Origin: an uncultured Lachnospiraceae bacterium
Lineage (GTDB): Bacteria > Bacillota > Clostridia > Lachnospirales > Lachnospiraceae
Assembly: GCA_910585995.1 (NCBI GenBank)
Contig: CAJUGG010000009.1
Location: 1 to 15,698 of the forward strand
Reading direction: 5' to 3'
DNA length: 15,698 bases
The notes under the pieces are model-generated. The model had not been told where the DNA came from and made no database searches. It worked only from the letters and a program-made list of their open reading frames with translations. The translations under genes were made by a program, and so were the position numbers. Shown here in pieces: positions 7,704 through 14,740 of this stretch; within the stretch, counting starts at the first letter, position 1, and every line of letters begins with the position of its first letter.

Positions 7704-7798
7704 GCAACGGACCGGACAAGCCCCAAGAGGATTTACAGACACGAAAGTAGCTGGAAATGCTCTTAGATAAGGGGGCTTGGGAGGGGAGTTGCGGAACT
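7704..7798 (+). repeat. Long hairpin element A, upstream of pheS
   Basis: Nested pairing: GCAAC (7704-7708) with GTTGC (7788-7792); CAAGCCCC (7717-7724) with GGGGCTTG (7772-7779); AAGAGGATTT (7725-7734) with AAATGCTCTT (7755-7764, one mismatch). The tip is CAGACAC, a GAAA loop and GTAGCTG. It ends in TTGCGGAACTT, and the same GTTGCGGAACT also occurs at 7684-7694. There is no T-run, so it is not a terminator. Its 3' half resembles element B in front of pheT. Confidence 0.7.
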
Positions 7799-7816
7799 TA
7801 AATAGGAGCCAAAAAG

Positions 7817-8836
7817 ATGAAAGAGAGACTGCAAAAAATCAGAGAAGAAGCGATTGCAAAGATCAAAGCTTCACAGAATCTGGAAGCGTTGAATGATGTA
7901 CGTGTATCCATATTGGGCAAAAAGGGAGAGCTGACAGCCCTGTTAAAGAGTATGAAAGAGGTCGCGCCGGAGGATCGTCCGGCTTTTGGACAGCTGGTCA
8001 ATGATACCAGAGCAGAGATTGAGAAGGTCTTAGAGGATGCGAAAAAGCAGATGGACCAGATCATCTTAGAGAGAAAACTTAAGACGGAGGTGATCGATGT
8101 CACCCTTCCGGCGAAGAAAAATCGGGTCGGACACAGACATCCCAATACCATTGCCTTAGAGGAAGTGGAACGGATCTTTATCGGGATGGGCTACGAAGTG
8201 ATCGAAGGCCCGGAGGTAGAGTATGACCTCTACAATTTTGAAAAATTAAATATCCCGGCCAATCATCCGGCCAAAGACGAACAGGATACCTTTTATATCA
8301 ACAAAGAGATCGTCTTGCGGACCCAGACCTCTCCAGTACAGGCCCGCACGATGGAGAAAGGAAAGCTACCGATACGGATGATCTCCCCAGGCCGTGTATT
8401 CCGCTCCGACGAAGTAGACGCCACCCATTCCCCGTCCTTCCATCAGATCGAAGGACTGGTGATTGACAAAAATATCACATTCGCAGACCTGAAAGGAACC
8501 TTGGAGGAATTTGCCAAAGAATTATTCGGAGAAAACACCAAGACCAAATTCCGCCCCCACCATTTCCCATTTACTGAACCGAGCGCAGAAGTAGACGTCT
8601 CCTGCTTCAAATGCGGAGGCAAAGGCTGCCGCTTCTGCAAAGGCTCCGGCTGGATCGAGATCTTAGGCTGCGGCATGGTACACCCCCACGTCTTAGAGAT
8701 GTGCGGCATCGACCCCGACGAATACACCGGCTTTGCCTTCGGCGTAGGCTTAGAGCGCATCGCATTATTAAAATATGAGATTGACGACATGAGACTCTTA
8801 TACGAAAATGACATCCGTTTCCTGCGCCAATTCTAA
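7817..8836 (+). CDS. pheS: Phenylalanine-tRNA ligase alpha subunit
   Basis: PheS is the catalytic half of the cytosolic alpha2-beta2 enzyme that charges tRNA(Phe). The 339-residue length is normal. Residues 1-85 are the N-terminal coiled coil that contacts tRNA (rich in Lys and Glu). The class II core follows, with VGHRHPNTIALEEVERIF near 108-125 (motif 1 region), VFRSDEVDATHSPSFHQIEG near 194-213 (motif 2) and GFAFGVGLERIAL near 304-316 (motif 3). A four-cysteine cluster (C263, C266, C271, C274) sits in an insertion common in bacterial PheS and may bind zinc. ATG 7817 follows AGGAG. It is controlled by the T-box upstream. It is separated from pheT by 207 bp, unusually wide for this pair, and the gap holds hairpin element B. 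Confidence 0.97.
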   Translation: MKERLQKIREEAIAKIKASQNLEALNDVRVSILGKKGELTALLKSMKEVAPEDRPAFGQLVNDTRAEIEKVLEDAKKQMDQIILERKLKTEVIDVTLPAKKNRVGHRHPNTIALEEVERIFIGMGYEVIEGPEVEYDLYNFEKLNIPANHPAKDEQDTFYINKEIVLRTQTSPVQARTMEKGKLPIRMISPGRVFRSDEVDATHSPSFHQIEGLVIDKNITFADLKGTLEEFAKELFGENTKTKFRPHHFPFTEPSAEVDVSCFKCGGKGCRFCKGSGWIEILGCGMVHPHVLEMCGIDPDEYTGFAFGVGLERIALLKYEIDDMRLLYENDIRFLRQF

Positions 8837-8913
8837 CCATCACTCATAAAAACTATAGCAAGACTAAAATAAAAAACGCCAAACTACTATAAACAAAAAT
8901 CAAATTCTAAACA

Positions 8914-9008
8914 GCATCTGCTCCACAAATGCCCGTAAGGATGTTTTGACGCGTATGCGGCGAAACATTCTTACAGACAAGGGGCATTTGCGGGGCGGAT
9001 GCGGAACT
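8914..9008 (+). repeat. Long hairpin element B, between pheS and pheT
   Basis: About 32 bp pair in three blocks: GCATCTGCTCC (8914-8924) with GGGGCGGATGC (8992-9002, two G-U); CAAATGCCC (8926-8934) with GGGCATTTG (8982-8990); GTAAGGATGTTT (8935-8946) with AAACATTCTTAC (8963-8974, one G-U). The loop is 16 nt. It ends in TGCGGAACT, like element A. No T-run follows, so read-through to pheT is expected. Confidence 0.8.
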
Positions 9009-9031
9009 ATCATAAAAGCGGAACTATCATA
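9001..9031 (+). repeat. 14-bp direct repeat before the pheT ribosome binding site
   Basis: GCGGAACTATCATA occurs at 9001-9014 and again at 9018-9031. The second copy runs into the AGGAGG of pheT. The GCGGAACT half is shared with the motif next to element A. Confidence 0.85.
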
Positions 9032-9043
9032 GGAGGTTCATAG

Positions 9044-11464
9044 ATGAATACATCATTATCGTGGATAAAAGCATATGTACCCGAACTGGATGTGACAGCG
9101 CAGGAATTTACGGATGCCATGACGCTGTCCGGTTCTAAGGTGGAAGGATACACCAAATTAGATGCGGATCTGGAGCAGATCATAGTCGGACAGATCACAA
9201 AAATCGAGCGTCATCCGGACGCGGACAAACTGATTATCTGTCAGGTCGATATCGGCAGGGAAGAAAAGATCCAGATTGTCACTGGCGCACCCAACGTAAA
9301 AGAGGGAGACAAAGTCCCGGTCGTATTGGATGGAGGCCGTGTGGCCGGAGGACATGACGGCAAACTGACGCCCGGCGGCGTCAAGATCAAAAAAGGAAAA
9401 TTAAGAGGCATCGAGTCCAACGGTATGCTCTGCTCCATCGAAGAGCTGGGTTCGAGCCGTGATCTCTATCCGGAAGCGCCAGAGCTGGGCATCTATATCT
9501 TTCAGGAAGATGTCCCCGTCGGTGCAGACGCGATAGAGCTTTTAGGCCTTCGGGATGTGGTATTTGAGTTTGAGATCACCTCCAACCGTGTGGACTGCTA
9601 CAGCGTGTTAGGGCTTGCAAGAGAAGCCGCAGCGACGTTTCAAAAAGAATTTCAGGTGCCCAAAGTCCAGGTGACAGGCAGCGGGGATGATGTCCACAAT
9701 TACATTAAAGTAGAAGTCAAAGACACCGAACTCTGCCCCAGATACTGTGCCAGAGTGGTAAAAAATATCAAGCTGGCACCCTCGCCCAAATGGATGCAGA
9801 GAAGGTTAGCTTCCGTAGGCATCCGTCCCATCAACAACGTGGTGGATATCACCAACTATGTGATGGAAGAGTACGGCCAGCCGATGCATGCCTATGATCT
9901 GGACACCATTGCCGGCCATCAGATCGTGGTCCGCCGCGCAGAAGAAGGAGAAAAGTTTGTCACACTGGACGGACAGGAGCGTACCGTAGATGATTCTGTG
10001 CTGATGATCTGCGACGGGGAAAAAGCCGTAGGTCTGGCTGGTATTATGGGCGGTGAAAACTCCATGATCACCGATGAAGTGCATACGATGTTGTTTGAAG
10101 CAGCCTGCTTCGATGGGACGAACATACGTTTGTCAAGCAAAAAGATCGGACTTCGCACCGAAGCTTCCGGCAAATTTGAAAAAGGATTGGATCCCAACAA
10201 TGCAGAAGCAGCCATCAACCGGGCCTGCCAGCTGATCGAGGAGTTGGGCGCTGGTGAAGTCGTGGACGGGATTGTGGATGTCTACGAGACCAAAAGAGAG
10301 CCTGTCCGTGTTCCGTTTGAACCAGAGAACATCAATGCTTTATTGGGAACCGAATTGTCCAAAGAACAGATGTTGTCTTATTTTAAACCATTGGAGCTGA
10401 CCTATGACGAGACTTCTAATCAGTTGATCGTGCCCACCTTCCGCCAGGACCTGCTGCGCACCGCGGATATTGCAGAGGAAGTGGCCCGTTTCTACGGCTA
10501 TGACAGTATCCCGACTACCCTTCCCAGAGGAGAAGCGACCACCGGAAAACTGCCGTTTTATCTGCGGGTGGAGGCTGTGGCAAGAGAGATCGCGGAGTTC
10601 TGCGGATTTTCTCAGGGGATGCATTACAGCTTTGAAAGCCCCAAAGTATTTGATAAATTGCTGCTTCCCAAGGATGCCAAAGAGCGTCAGGCAGTGGTGA
10701 TCTCCAATCCGTTAGGAGAAGATTTTTCCATTATGAGGACGATCTCCCTGCATGGGATGCTGACCTCTCTGGCGACTAACTACAACCGCAGAAATAAAAA
10801 TGTCCGTCTCTATGAGCTGGGAAATATCTACCTCCCCAAGAGCCTGCCTCTGACCGAGCTTCCCGATGAACGGATGCAGTTTACGCTGGGGATGTATGGC
10901 GATGGAGATTTCTTCACAATGAAAGGAGTCGTGGAAGAATTTCTCGATAAGATCGGTATGCATAAAAAAGAGACGTATGATCCCGATGCTAAGAGACCCT
11001 ATCTGCATCCGGGACGCCAGGCGGATATTATCTATGATGGAGAAAAGATCGGATATCTGGGAGAAGTGCATCCAAGTGTCGCAGCGTCTTATGGGATCGG
11101 CGAACGGGCCTATGTGGCGGTACTGGATATGCCTTCTGTCGTGGAGAAAGCCACGTTTGACCGCAAATACGAAGGGATCGCCAAGTTCCCGGCTGTGACA
11201 AGAGATATCTCCATGGTGGTGCCAAAGAACGTGCTGGTGGGACAGATCGAAGAGATCATCGCGATGCGCGGCGGAAAGATCTTAGAGAGCTATGAACTCT
11301 TTGATGTCTATGAGGGCGCACAGATTCAGGAAGGATATAAGTCTGTAGCTTATTCCATCGTATTCCGCGCCAAAGACAAGACCTTAGAAGAGGCCGAGAT
11401 CACAGCCGTGATGAAAAAGATCCTGCATGGCCTTCAGTCTCTTGGGGCAGAACTGAGACAATAG
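9044..11464 (+). CDS. pheT: Phenylalanine-tRNA ligase beta subunit
   Basis: PheT is the 806-residue partner of PheS; it binds and edits tRNA(Phe). All normal domains are in order. The N-terminal EMAP/OB-type tRNA-binding domain spans about 40-150 (HPDADKLIICQVD, VTGAPNV). The B3/B4 editing domain spans about 210-385 (ending near GLRTEASGKFEKGLDP). B5 is at about 405-470, and the catalytic-like core at about 475-690 (IAEEVARFYGYDSIP, ISNPLGEDFSIMRTISLHGML). The C-terminal ferredoxin-like anticodon-binding domain spans about 714-806 (FPAVTRDISMVVP). ATG 9044 follows AGGAGG with good spacing, supporting this start. No terminator or promoter is evident between pheS and pheT, so both should be on the T-box transcript. 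queA follows after 15 bp. Confidence 0.97.
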   Translation: MNTSLSWIKAYVPELDVTAQEFTDAMTLSGSKVEGYTKLDADLEQIIVGQITKIERHPDADKLIICQVDIGREEKIQIVTGAPNVKEGDKVPVVLDGGRVAGGHDGKLTPGGVKIKKGKLRGIESNGMLCSIEELGSSRDLYPEAPELGIYIFQEDVPVGADAIELLGLRDVVFEFEITSNRVDCYSVLGLAREAAATFQKEFQVPKVQVTGSGDDVHNYIKVEVKDTELCPRYCARVVKNIKLAPSPKWMQRRLASVGIRPINNVVDITNYVMEEYGQPMHAYDLDTIAGHQIVVRRAEEGEKFVTLDGQERTVDDSVLMICDGEKAVGLAGIMGGENSMITDEVHTMLFEAACFDGTNIRLSSKKIGLRTEASGKFEKGLDPNNAEAAINRACQLIEELGAGEVVDGIVDVYETKREPVRVPFEPENINALLGTELSKEQMLSYFKPLELTYDETSNQLIVPTFRQDLLRTADIAEEVARFYGYDSIPTTLPRGEATTGKLPFYLRVEAVAREIAEFCGFSQGMHYSFESPKVFDKLLLPKDAKERQAVVISNPLGEDFSIMRTISLHGMLTSLATNYNRRNKNVRLYELGNIYLPKSLPLTELPDERMQFTLGMYGDGDFFTMKGVVEEFLDKIGMHKKETYDPDAKRPYLHPGRQADIIYDGEKIGYLGEVHPSVAASYGIGERAYVAVLDMPSVVEKATFDRKYEGIAKFPAVTRDISMVVPKNVLVGQIEEIIAMRGGKILESYELFDVYEGAQIQEGYKSVAYSIVFRAKDKTLEEAEITAVMKKILHGLQSLGAELRQ

Positions 11465-11479
11465 AGATTGAGGTTAGGT

Positions 11480-12505
11480 ATGAATCTGCACGATTTTTAT
11501 TATGAACTTCCCAGGGAACTGATCGCACAGGACCCCTTAGAGGACCGCTCCAGCTCCCGGCTGATGGTGCTTGACCGTGAGACAGGGAAGACAGAACATC
11601 ATATATTTACGGATATTTTAGACTATCTTAATCCAGGAGACTGTCTGGTGGTAAATAACACGAAAGTCATCCCAGCCCGCTTAATCGGCAGCAAAGTGGG
11701 AACCGATGCGAAAGTGGAAGTGCTGCTTCTGAAGCGGGAGGCAGACGATGTCTGGGAGACGCTGGTAAAACCAGGGAAAAAATTAAAACCAGGCGCCAAA
11801 GTCAGTTTTGGCGAGGGACTGTTGACCGGAGAAATCTTAGAAGTGGTGGAAGACGGCAACCGAAAGATCCGGTTTACGTACGAAGGGATCTTTGAGGAGA
11901 TCTTAGATCAGCTGGGGCAGATGCCCCTGCCGCCCTACATCACCCATCAGCTAAAGGACAAGACCCGCTATCAGACCGTCTATGCCAAACACGACGGTTC
12001 CGCCGCGGCTCCCACTGCGGGACTGCATTTTACTCCGGAACTTTTACAGAAGATTCAGCATCAAGGGGTGCAGATTGCCCATGTGACGCTGCACGTGGGC
12101 CTGGGAACCTTCCGGCCGGTCAAAGTGGAAAATATCCTGGATCACCATATGCACTCGGAATACTACATGGTAGAAGAGGACCAGGCGAGGCTGATCAACG
12201 AGACCAAAGCCCGCGGCGGCCGCGTCATCGCCGTAGGCACCACAAGCCTGAGGACCTTAGAGTCCGCCACCGGACCCGACGGCATCCTGACCGCCGGCAG
12301 CGGCTGGACCGATATCTTCATCTACCCCGGCTATTCCTTCCGGATGATCGACGCCTTGCTGACCAATTTTCATCTTCCGGAATCCACCCTTTTCATGCTC
12401 GTATCCGCCCTGGCCGGACGTGAGACCATACTGGAAGCATATGCAGAAGCAGTTAGAGAAAAATATCGGTTCTTCAGTTTTGGAGATGCGATGTTGATCC
12501 TGTAA
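11480..12505 (+). CDS. queA: S-adenosylmethionine:tRNA ribosyltransferase-isomerase
   Basis: QueA transfers and isomerises the ribosyl part of SAM onto preQ1-modified tRNA, giving epoxyqueuosine at the wobble base of GUN-anticodon tRNAs (Tyr, His, Asn, Asp). The 341-residue length is typical. Family motifs are all visible: LVVNNTKVIPARL (about 53-65), MPLPPYI (near 148), YAKHDGSAAAPTAGLHFT (about 168-185), HVTLHVGLGTFRPV, VGTTSLRTLE and LLTNFHLPESTL near the C-terminus. I prefer ATG 11480 over TTG 11468 because GAGG lies 6 bp before the ATG and NLHDFYYELP is the usual N-terminus. It is 15 bp after pheT and so probably on the Phe-controlled transcript. No other queuosine gene is in the window. 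Hairpin H1 follows as its likely terminator. Confidence 0.96.
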   Translation: MNLHDFYYELPRELIAQDPLEDRSSSRLMVLDRETGKTEHHIFTDILDYLNPGDCLVVNNTKVIPARLIGSKVGTDAKVEVLLLKREADDVWETLVKPGKKLKPGAKVSFGEGLLTGEILEVVEDGNRKIRFTYEGIFEEILDQLGQMPLPPYITHQLKDKTRYQTVYAKHDGSAAAPTAGLHFTPELLQKIQHQGVQIAHVTLHVGLGTFRPVKVENILDHHMHSEYYMVEEDQARLINETKARGGRVIAVGTTSLRTLESATGPDGILTAGSGWTDIFIYPGYSFRMIDALLTNFHLPESTLFMLVSALAGRETILEAYAEAVREKYRFFSFGDAMLIL

Positions 12506-12527
12506 ATTTTGAAATGACGAAAGTATA

Positions 12528-12556
12528 TTGCAAATCAAGATGGCGTATGCTATAAC
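12528..12556 (+). promoter_or_regulatory. Possible promoter after queA
   Basis: TTGCAA (12528-12533) and TATAAC (12551-12556) are 17 bp apart. A transcript would start near 12563 and meet hairpin H1 after about 75 nt, or continue to the ORF at 12871 if H1 leaks. Apart from this and H1, 12506-12707 shows nothing I can name. Confidence 0.35.
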
Positions 12557-12601
12557 GCTGTCAGGCAAAAGAAACAGAGAGTCCATGTTGACAAAAGAAT
12601 A

Positions 12602-12650
12602 AATCCCCGGACCGTGAGGCAACACAGTCCGGGGATTCTTCTTTACTTTT
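12602..12650 (+). terminator. Hairpin H1, probable terminator of queA
   Basis: AATCCCCGGAC (12602-12612) pairs perfectly with GTCCGGGGATT (12627-12637), with GTG/CAC pairing further inside, then a T-rich tail. Its loop is almost the reverse complement of the loop in H3 (14602), so H1 and H3 are copies of one hairpin in opposite directions. Confidence 0.7.
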
Positions 12651-12707
12651 ATACTGGTAAAGCACCCAGTAGGTTATTCGTTGTCATTATCATCACTATC
12701 TAACTCA

Positions 12708-12813
12708 CCAAAAATTGTAAACAAATTGTGACATATAGTGACAGAAATACCCTGAAGTGATAAGGTATGGATACATTGATCATTGTAGCTTCTAAGATCC
12801 GGAGATCTCCGAT
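12708..12813 (+). repeat. 106-bp direct repeat, copy R1
   Basis: It matches 13857-13962 over 106 bp without gaps; I count 15 differences (about 86% identity). The ends are the best conserved: the first 27 bases agree, and so does GCTTCTAAGATCCGGAGATC near the right end. It lies 57 bp before the TTG start of the ORF at 12871. The changes do not follow a codon pattern in any frame I checked. Confidence 0.85.
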
Positions 12814-12856
12814 AGTTCCCAGGTGTGTTGTAACTAAATATAGTTGTGTATTTCAT

Positions 12857-12863
12857 GGAGGAA
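12857..12863 (+). promoter_or_regulatory. Ribosome binding site deciding a TTG start
   Basis: GGAGGAA ends 7 bases before TTG 12871. No in-frame ATG lies near. The alternative TTG at 12844 has no such site. Confidence 0.7.
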
Positions 12864-12870
12864 TGTTATA

Positions 12871-13785
12871 TTGTATGTAGAGGAAAAATGTATAGAAGAG
12901 TTAAAAATACAATGGCATCCAGCTTTTTGTTCTGCAATGGAACTGATCCTGGAAGAAGATAAAAAATATCTGGAATTTATACGGGAATACAACCTGAACA
13001 CCAAGCCGTTGCAAGTAGATCTGTTGGTCATTAAAAAAGCAGCAGGATATATCGTAAAAGATAAGATCGGAAAGATCTTCCAGGAACATAATATCTTTGA
13101 GTATAAATCTCCCAATGATGAGATGAATATTGATACCTTTTACAAAGTAAATGCATATGCAGCCCTTTATAAAGCCTCCGCCCGTCATGTAGACGAGATC
13201 AAAGCAGACCGTGTCACGATCACTATGCTCCGGGAAGGCAAGCCAATAAAATTGCTTCAAAATCTCGAAAGCTATGGATTTACAATCGAAAATCCATATA
13301 AAGGGATATATTACATAAAAGGAAGAACCTATTTTCCGACCCAGATCATCGTATCGAAGGAATTGACCGGAGAGCAATATGTCTGGCTGCAGGCATTGAC
13401 CAAAAAGTTAGATCAGGCAAAAGCAGAGCGATTGATTCGACAAGCAAAAAACAGCAGATCGCAGGAAAACCAGGAATTGGAAGACTCGGTTCTGACCGTG
13501 AGTGTCAGAGCGAATCCAGAGTTATTTGGCAAGGTAAAGGAGGATGTAGAGATGAGTGAGGCTTTATTAGAACTGATGGCAAACGAGATCAATGAACGTG
13601 TTGCAATGGGGGAGAAGCGAGGTGAGATCAGAGGAGAGAGGCGAGGAGCAATCAAAGGACTGCAAGCACTTGTAGATATTTTGAAAAATATGGGTCTGGA
13701 CTTTGAAACCGCCTATCAGTCAATCATTAAAACAGAGGCGTATGCAGGGATACCGAGAGAACAAATCATGGAGTATTGGCGATAA
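12871..13785 (+). CDS. PD-(D/E)XK-like protein of unknown role (Rpn/transposase-associated type)
   Basis: The 304-residue protein resembles a family seen in many copies in Lachnospiraceae, usually unnamed. Its N-terminal half has a PD-(D/E)XK-like pattern: D50 in LQVDLLVIKK, then E77-Y-K79 in HNIFEYKSP, followed by a helix with DTFYKVNAYAALYKA (about 88-102). This suggests a restriction-endonuclease fold. The middle (about 150-215) is rich in Tyr and Ile. The tail is highly charged and repetitive (GEKRGEIRGERRGAIKG, about 250-266), as in Rpn-type proteins, and ends in a small helical region. The start is TTG with a strong GGAGGAA. It lies between hairpins H1 and H2 and behind repeat R1, so it looks like a self-contained cassette. 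Function as nuclease or recombination-promoting factor is inferred from fold motifs only. Confidence 0.7.
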   Translation: MYVEEKCIEELKIQWHPAFCSAMELILEEDKKYLEFIREYNLNTKPLQVDLLVIKKAAGYIVKDKIGKIFQEHNIFEYKSPNDEMNIDTFYKVNAYAALYKASARHVDEIKADRVTITMLREGKPIKLLQNLESYGFTIENPYKGIYYIKGRTYFPTQIIVSKELTGEQYVWLQALTKKLDQAKAERLIRQAKNSRSQENQELEDSVLTVSVRANPELFGKVKEDVEMSEALLELMANEINERVAMGEKRGEIRGERRGAIKGLQALVDILKNMGLDFETAYQSIIKTEAYAGIPREQIMEYWR

Positions 13786-13796
13786 GGTTGTATCAT

Positions 13797-13843
13797 ACAA
13801 TCCCCGGACTGTGCTGCCTATGGTCTGGGGATTGTGTTGTTTT
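13797..13843 (+). terminator. Hairpin H2, probable terminator
   Basis: ACAATCCCCGGAC (13797-13809) pairs with GTCTGGGGATTGT (13823-13835) through 13 bp with one G-U, followed by GTTGTTTT. It belongs to the same family as H1 and H3, in the H3 orientation. Confidence 0.7.
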
Positions 13844-13856
13844 ATGTGAAATACTG

Positions 13857-13962
13857 CCAAAAATTGTAAACAAATTGTGACATGTAGTGACAGGAATGTA
13901 TTGATATGATAAGGTATGGATACAGTGATTGCTGCAGCTTCTAAGATCCGGAGATCACTGAT
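13857..13962 (+). repeat. 106-bp direct repeat, copy R2
   Basis: This is the second copy of the 12708-12813 repeat. Its right end coincides with the point where recognisable coding sequence of the truncated transposase-type gene begins. Confidence 0.85.
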
Positions 13963-14589
13963 CCTTTTGAAGAAGGAGAATATGCGGAAGAAAAAGAAGG
14001 AATACTGGATGTAAAGATCTATCTGAATCATGGACAGACGATCAATCTGGAGATGCAGAATCAGTTTCAGGCGGACTGGAGAGAGCGGAGTCTCTTTTAT
14101 CACTGCCGGATGTTTACTGCTGATTTTCCCAGAGGGGAAGTCTATGAAGCCCTGGCGCCGTGTATCCATGTAGGGATCTTGAATTTTACTCTCTTGAAGA
14201 CGCCAGGTTTTCACCACTGCTTTCAGCTCATGGAGCAGCAATCCCACGAAATATATAGTGACAAATTCATCATGCATGTGATACAATTAAAGCAACTAAA
14301 CGTTGCACCCAGTGACAGAGATCAGGAGCTGTACCGCTGGGCCAGATTGATAGCCGCTAAAGACTGGGAGGGGATACAGATGGCAGAGTCCGATATGGCG
14401 AGCATGGTAAACTGGGCGAACCGCCAATTCCAGGAAGGCACGAATCAGGGCAGACTAGAGGGACTAAGAGAAGGCAAGATAGAGATCGTTCTGCGTATGC
14501 TAGATCAAGGATTTGCCTGCGAAGACATCTCTAAGCTGACAGATCTTCCTCTGTCAGAGGTTACTAAAATGAAAACACAAAGAGAATAA
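13945..14589 (+). pseudogene. 5'-truncated PD-(D/E)XK nuclease-family transposase (Rpn type)
   Basis: The frame is open from 13945 (after TAA at 13942) to the stop at 14587, but the first ATG is at 14053. Translation from 13945 gives the core of a PDDEXK_2 transposase-family protein: ITDPF, then GILDVKIYLN and INLEMQ (the D and ExQ active-site positions), ADWRERSLFYHCRMF, LNFTLLKTPGFHHCF, and a charged tail ending in LPLSEVTKMK. About 50-60 N-terminal residues normal for the family are missing. Starting at ATG 14053 would lose both catalytic strands, and GGAG abuts that ATG with no proper spacing. I therefore call it a remnant. Homology starts exactly where repeat R2 ends, so the repeat or a deletion there probably removed the 5' end. 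The rest of the frame is intact, so loss may be recent. Confidence 0.75.
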
Positions 14590-14601
14590 AAGCAAACAAA
14601 A

Positions 14602-14638
14602 CCCCGGACTGTGTTGCTCCACGGTCCGGGGGTTTTTT
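14602..14638 (+). terminator. Hairpin H3, intrinsic terminator
   Basis: CCCCGGAC (14602-14609) pairs with GTCCGGGG (14624-14631), followed by G and six T. The loop TGTGTTGCTCCACG is nearly the reverse complement of the H1 loop. It separates the truncated gene from the recombinase. Confidence 0.85.
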
Positions 14639-14681
14639 GTGTCTGGGGTGGAGGATGCTTTTGTTTTCTTCCCCTCCCGCC

Positions 14682-14709
14682 TTGACACTCCCCCTTTCTT
14701 TCCGATAAT
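14682..14709 (+). promoter_or_regulatory. Promoter of the tyrosine recombinase
   Basis: A perfect TTGACA (14682-14687) and GATAAT (14704-14709) are 16 bp apart. The start near 14716 overlaps a small palindrome TTGTAACAA, a possible operator. The 5' leader is only about 25 nt. Confidence 0.75.
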
Positions 14710-14740
14710 CTGTTGTAACAAATTAAAAAAGGAGAGATCT

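Noticed and set aside
8837..9043. Terminator or separate promoter between pheS and pheT
   Set aside because: Hairpin B is not followed by T residues, and no paired -35 and -10 boxes of good quality are present.
12674..12856. Minus-strand frame of 60 codons across repeat R1
   Set aside because: The corresponding frame is not kept in copy R2 and there is no ribosome binding site.
13720..14286. Minus-strand frame of 188 codons over R2 and the truncated gene
   Set aside because: It lies antisense to clear transposase-family coding sequence and encodes nothing recognisable.
12508..14700. Complete insertion sequence or prophage end
   Set aside because: No DDE or HUH transposase, no clear target-site duplication at H1 and H3, and no phage genes are visible.
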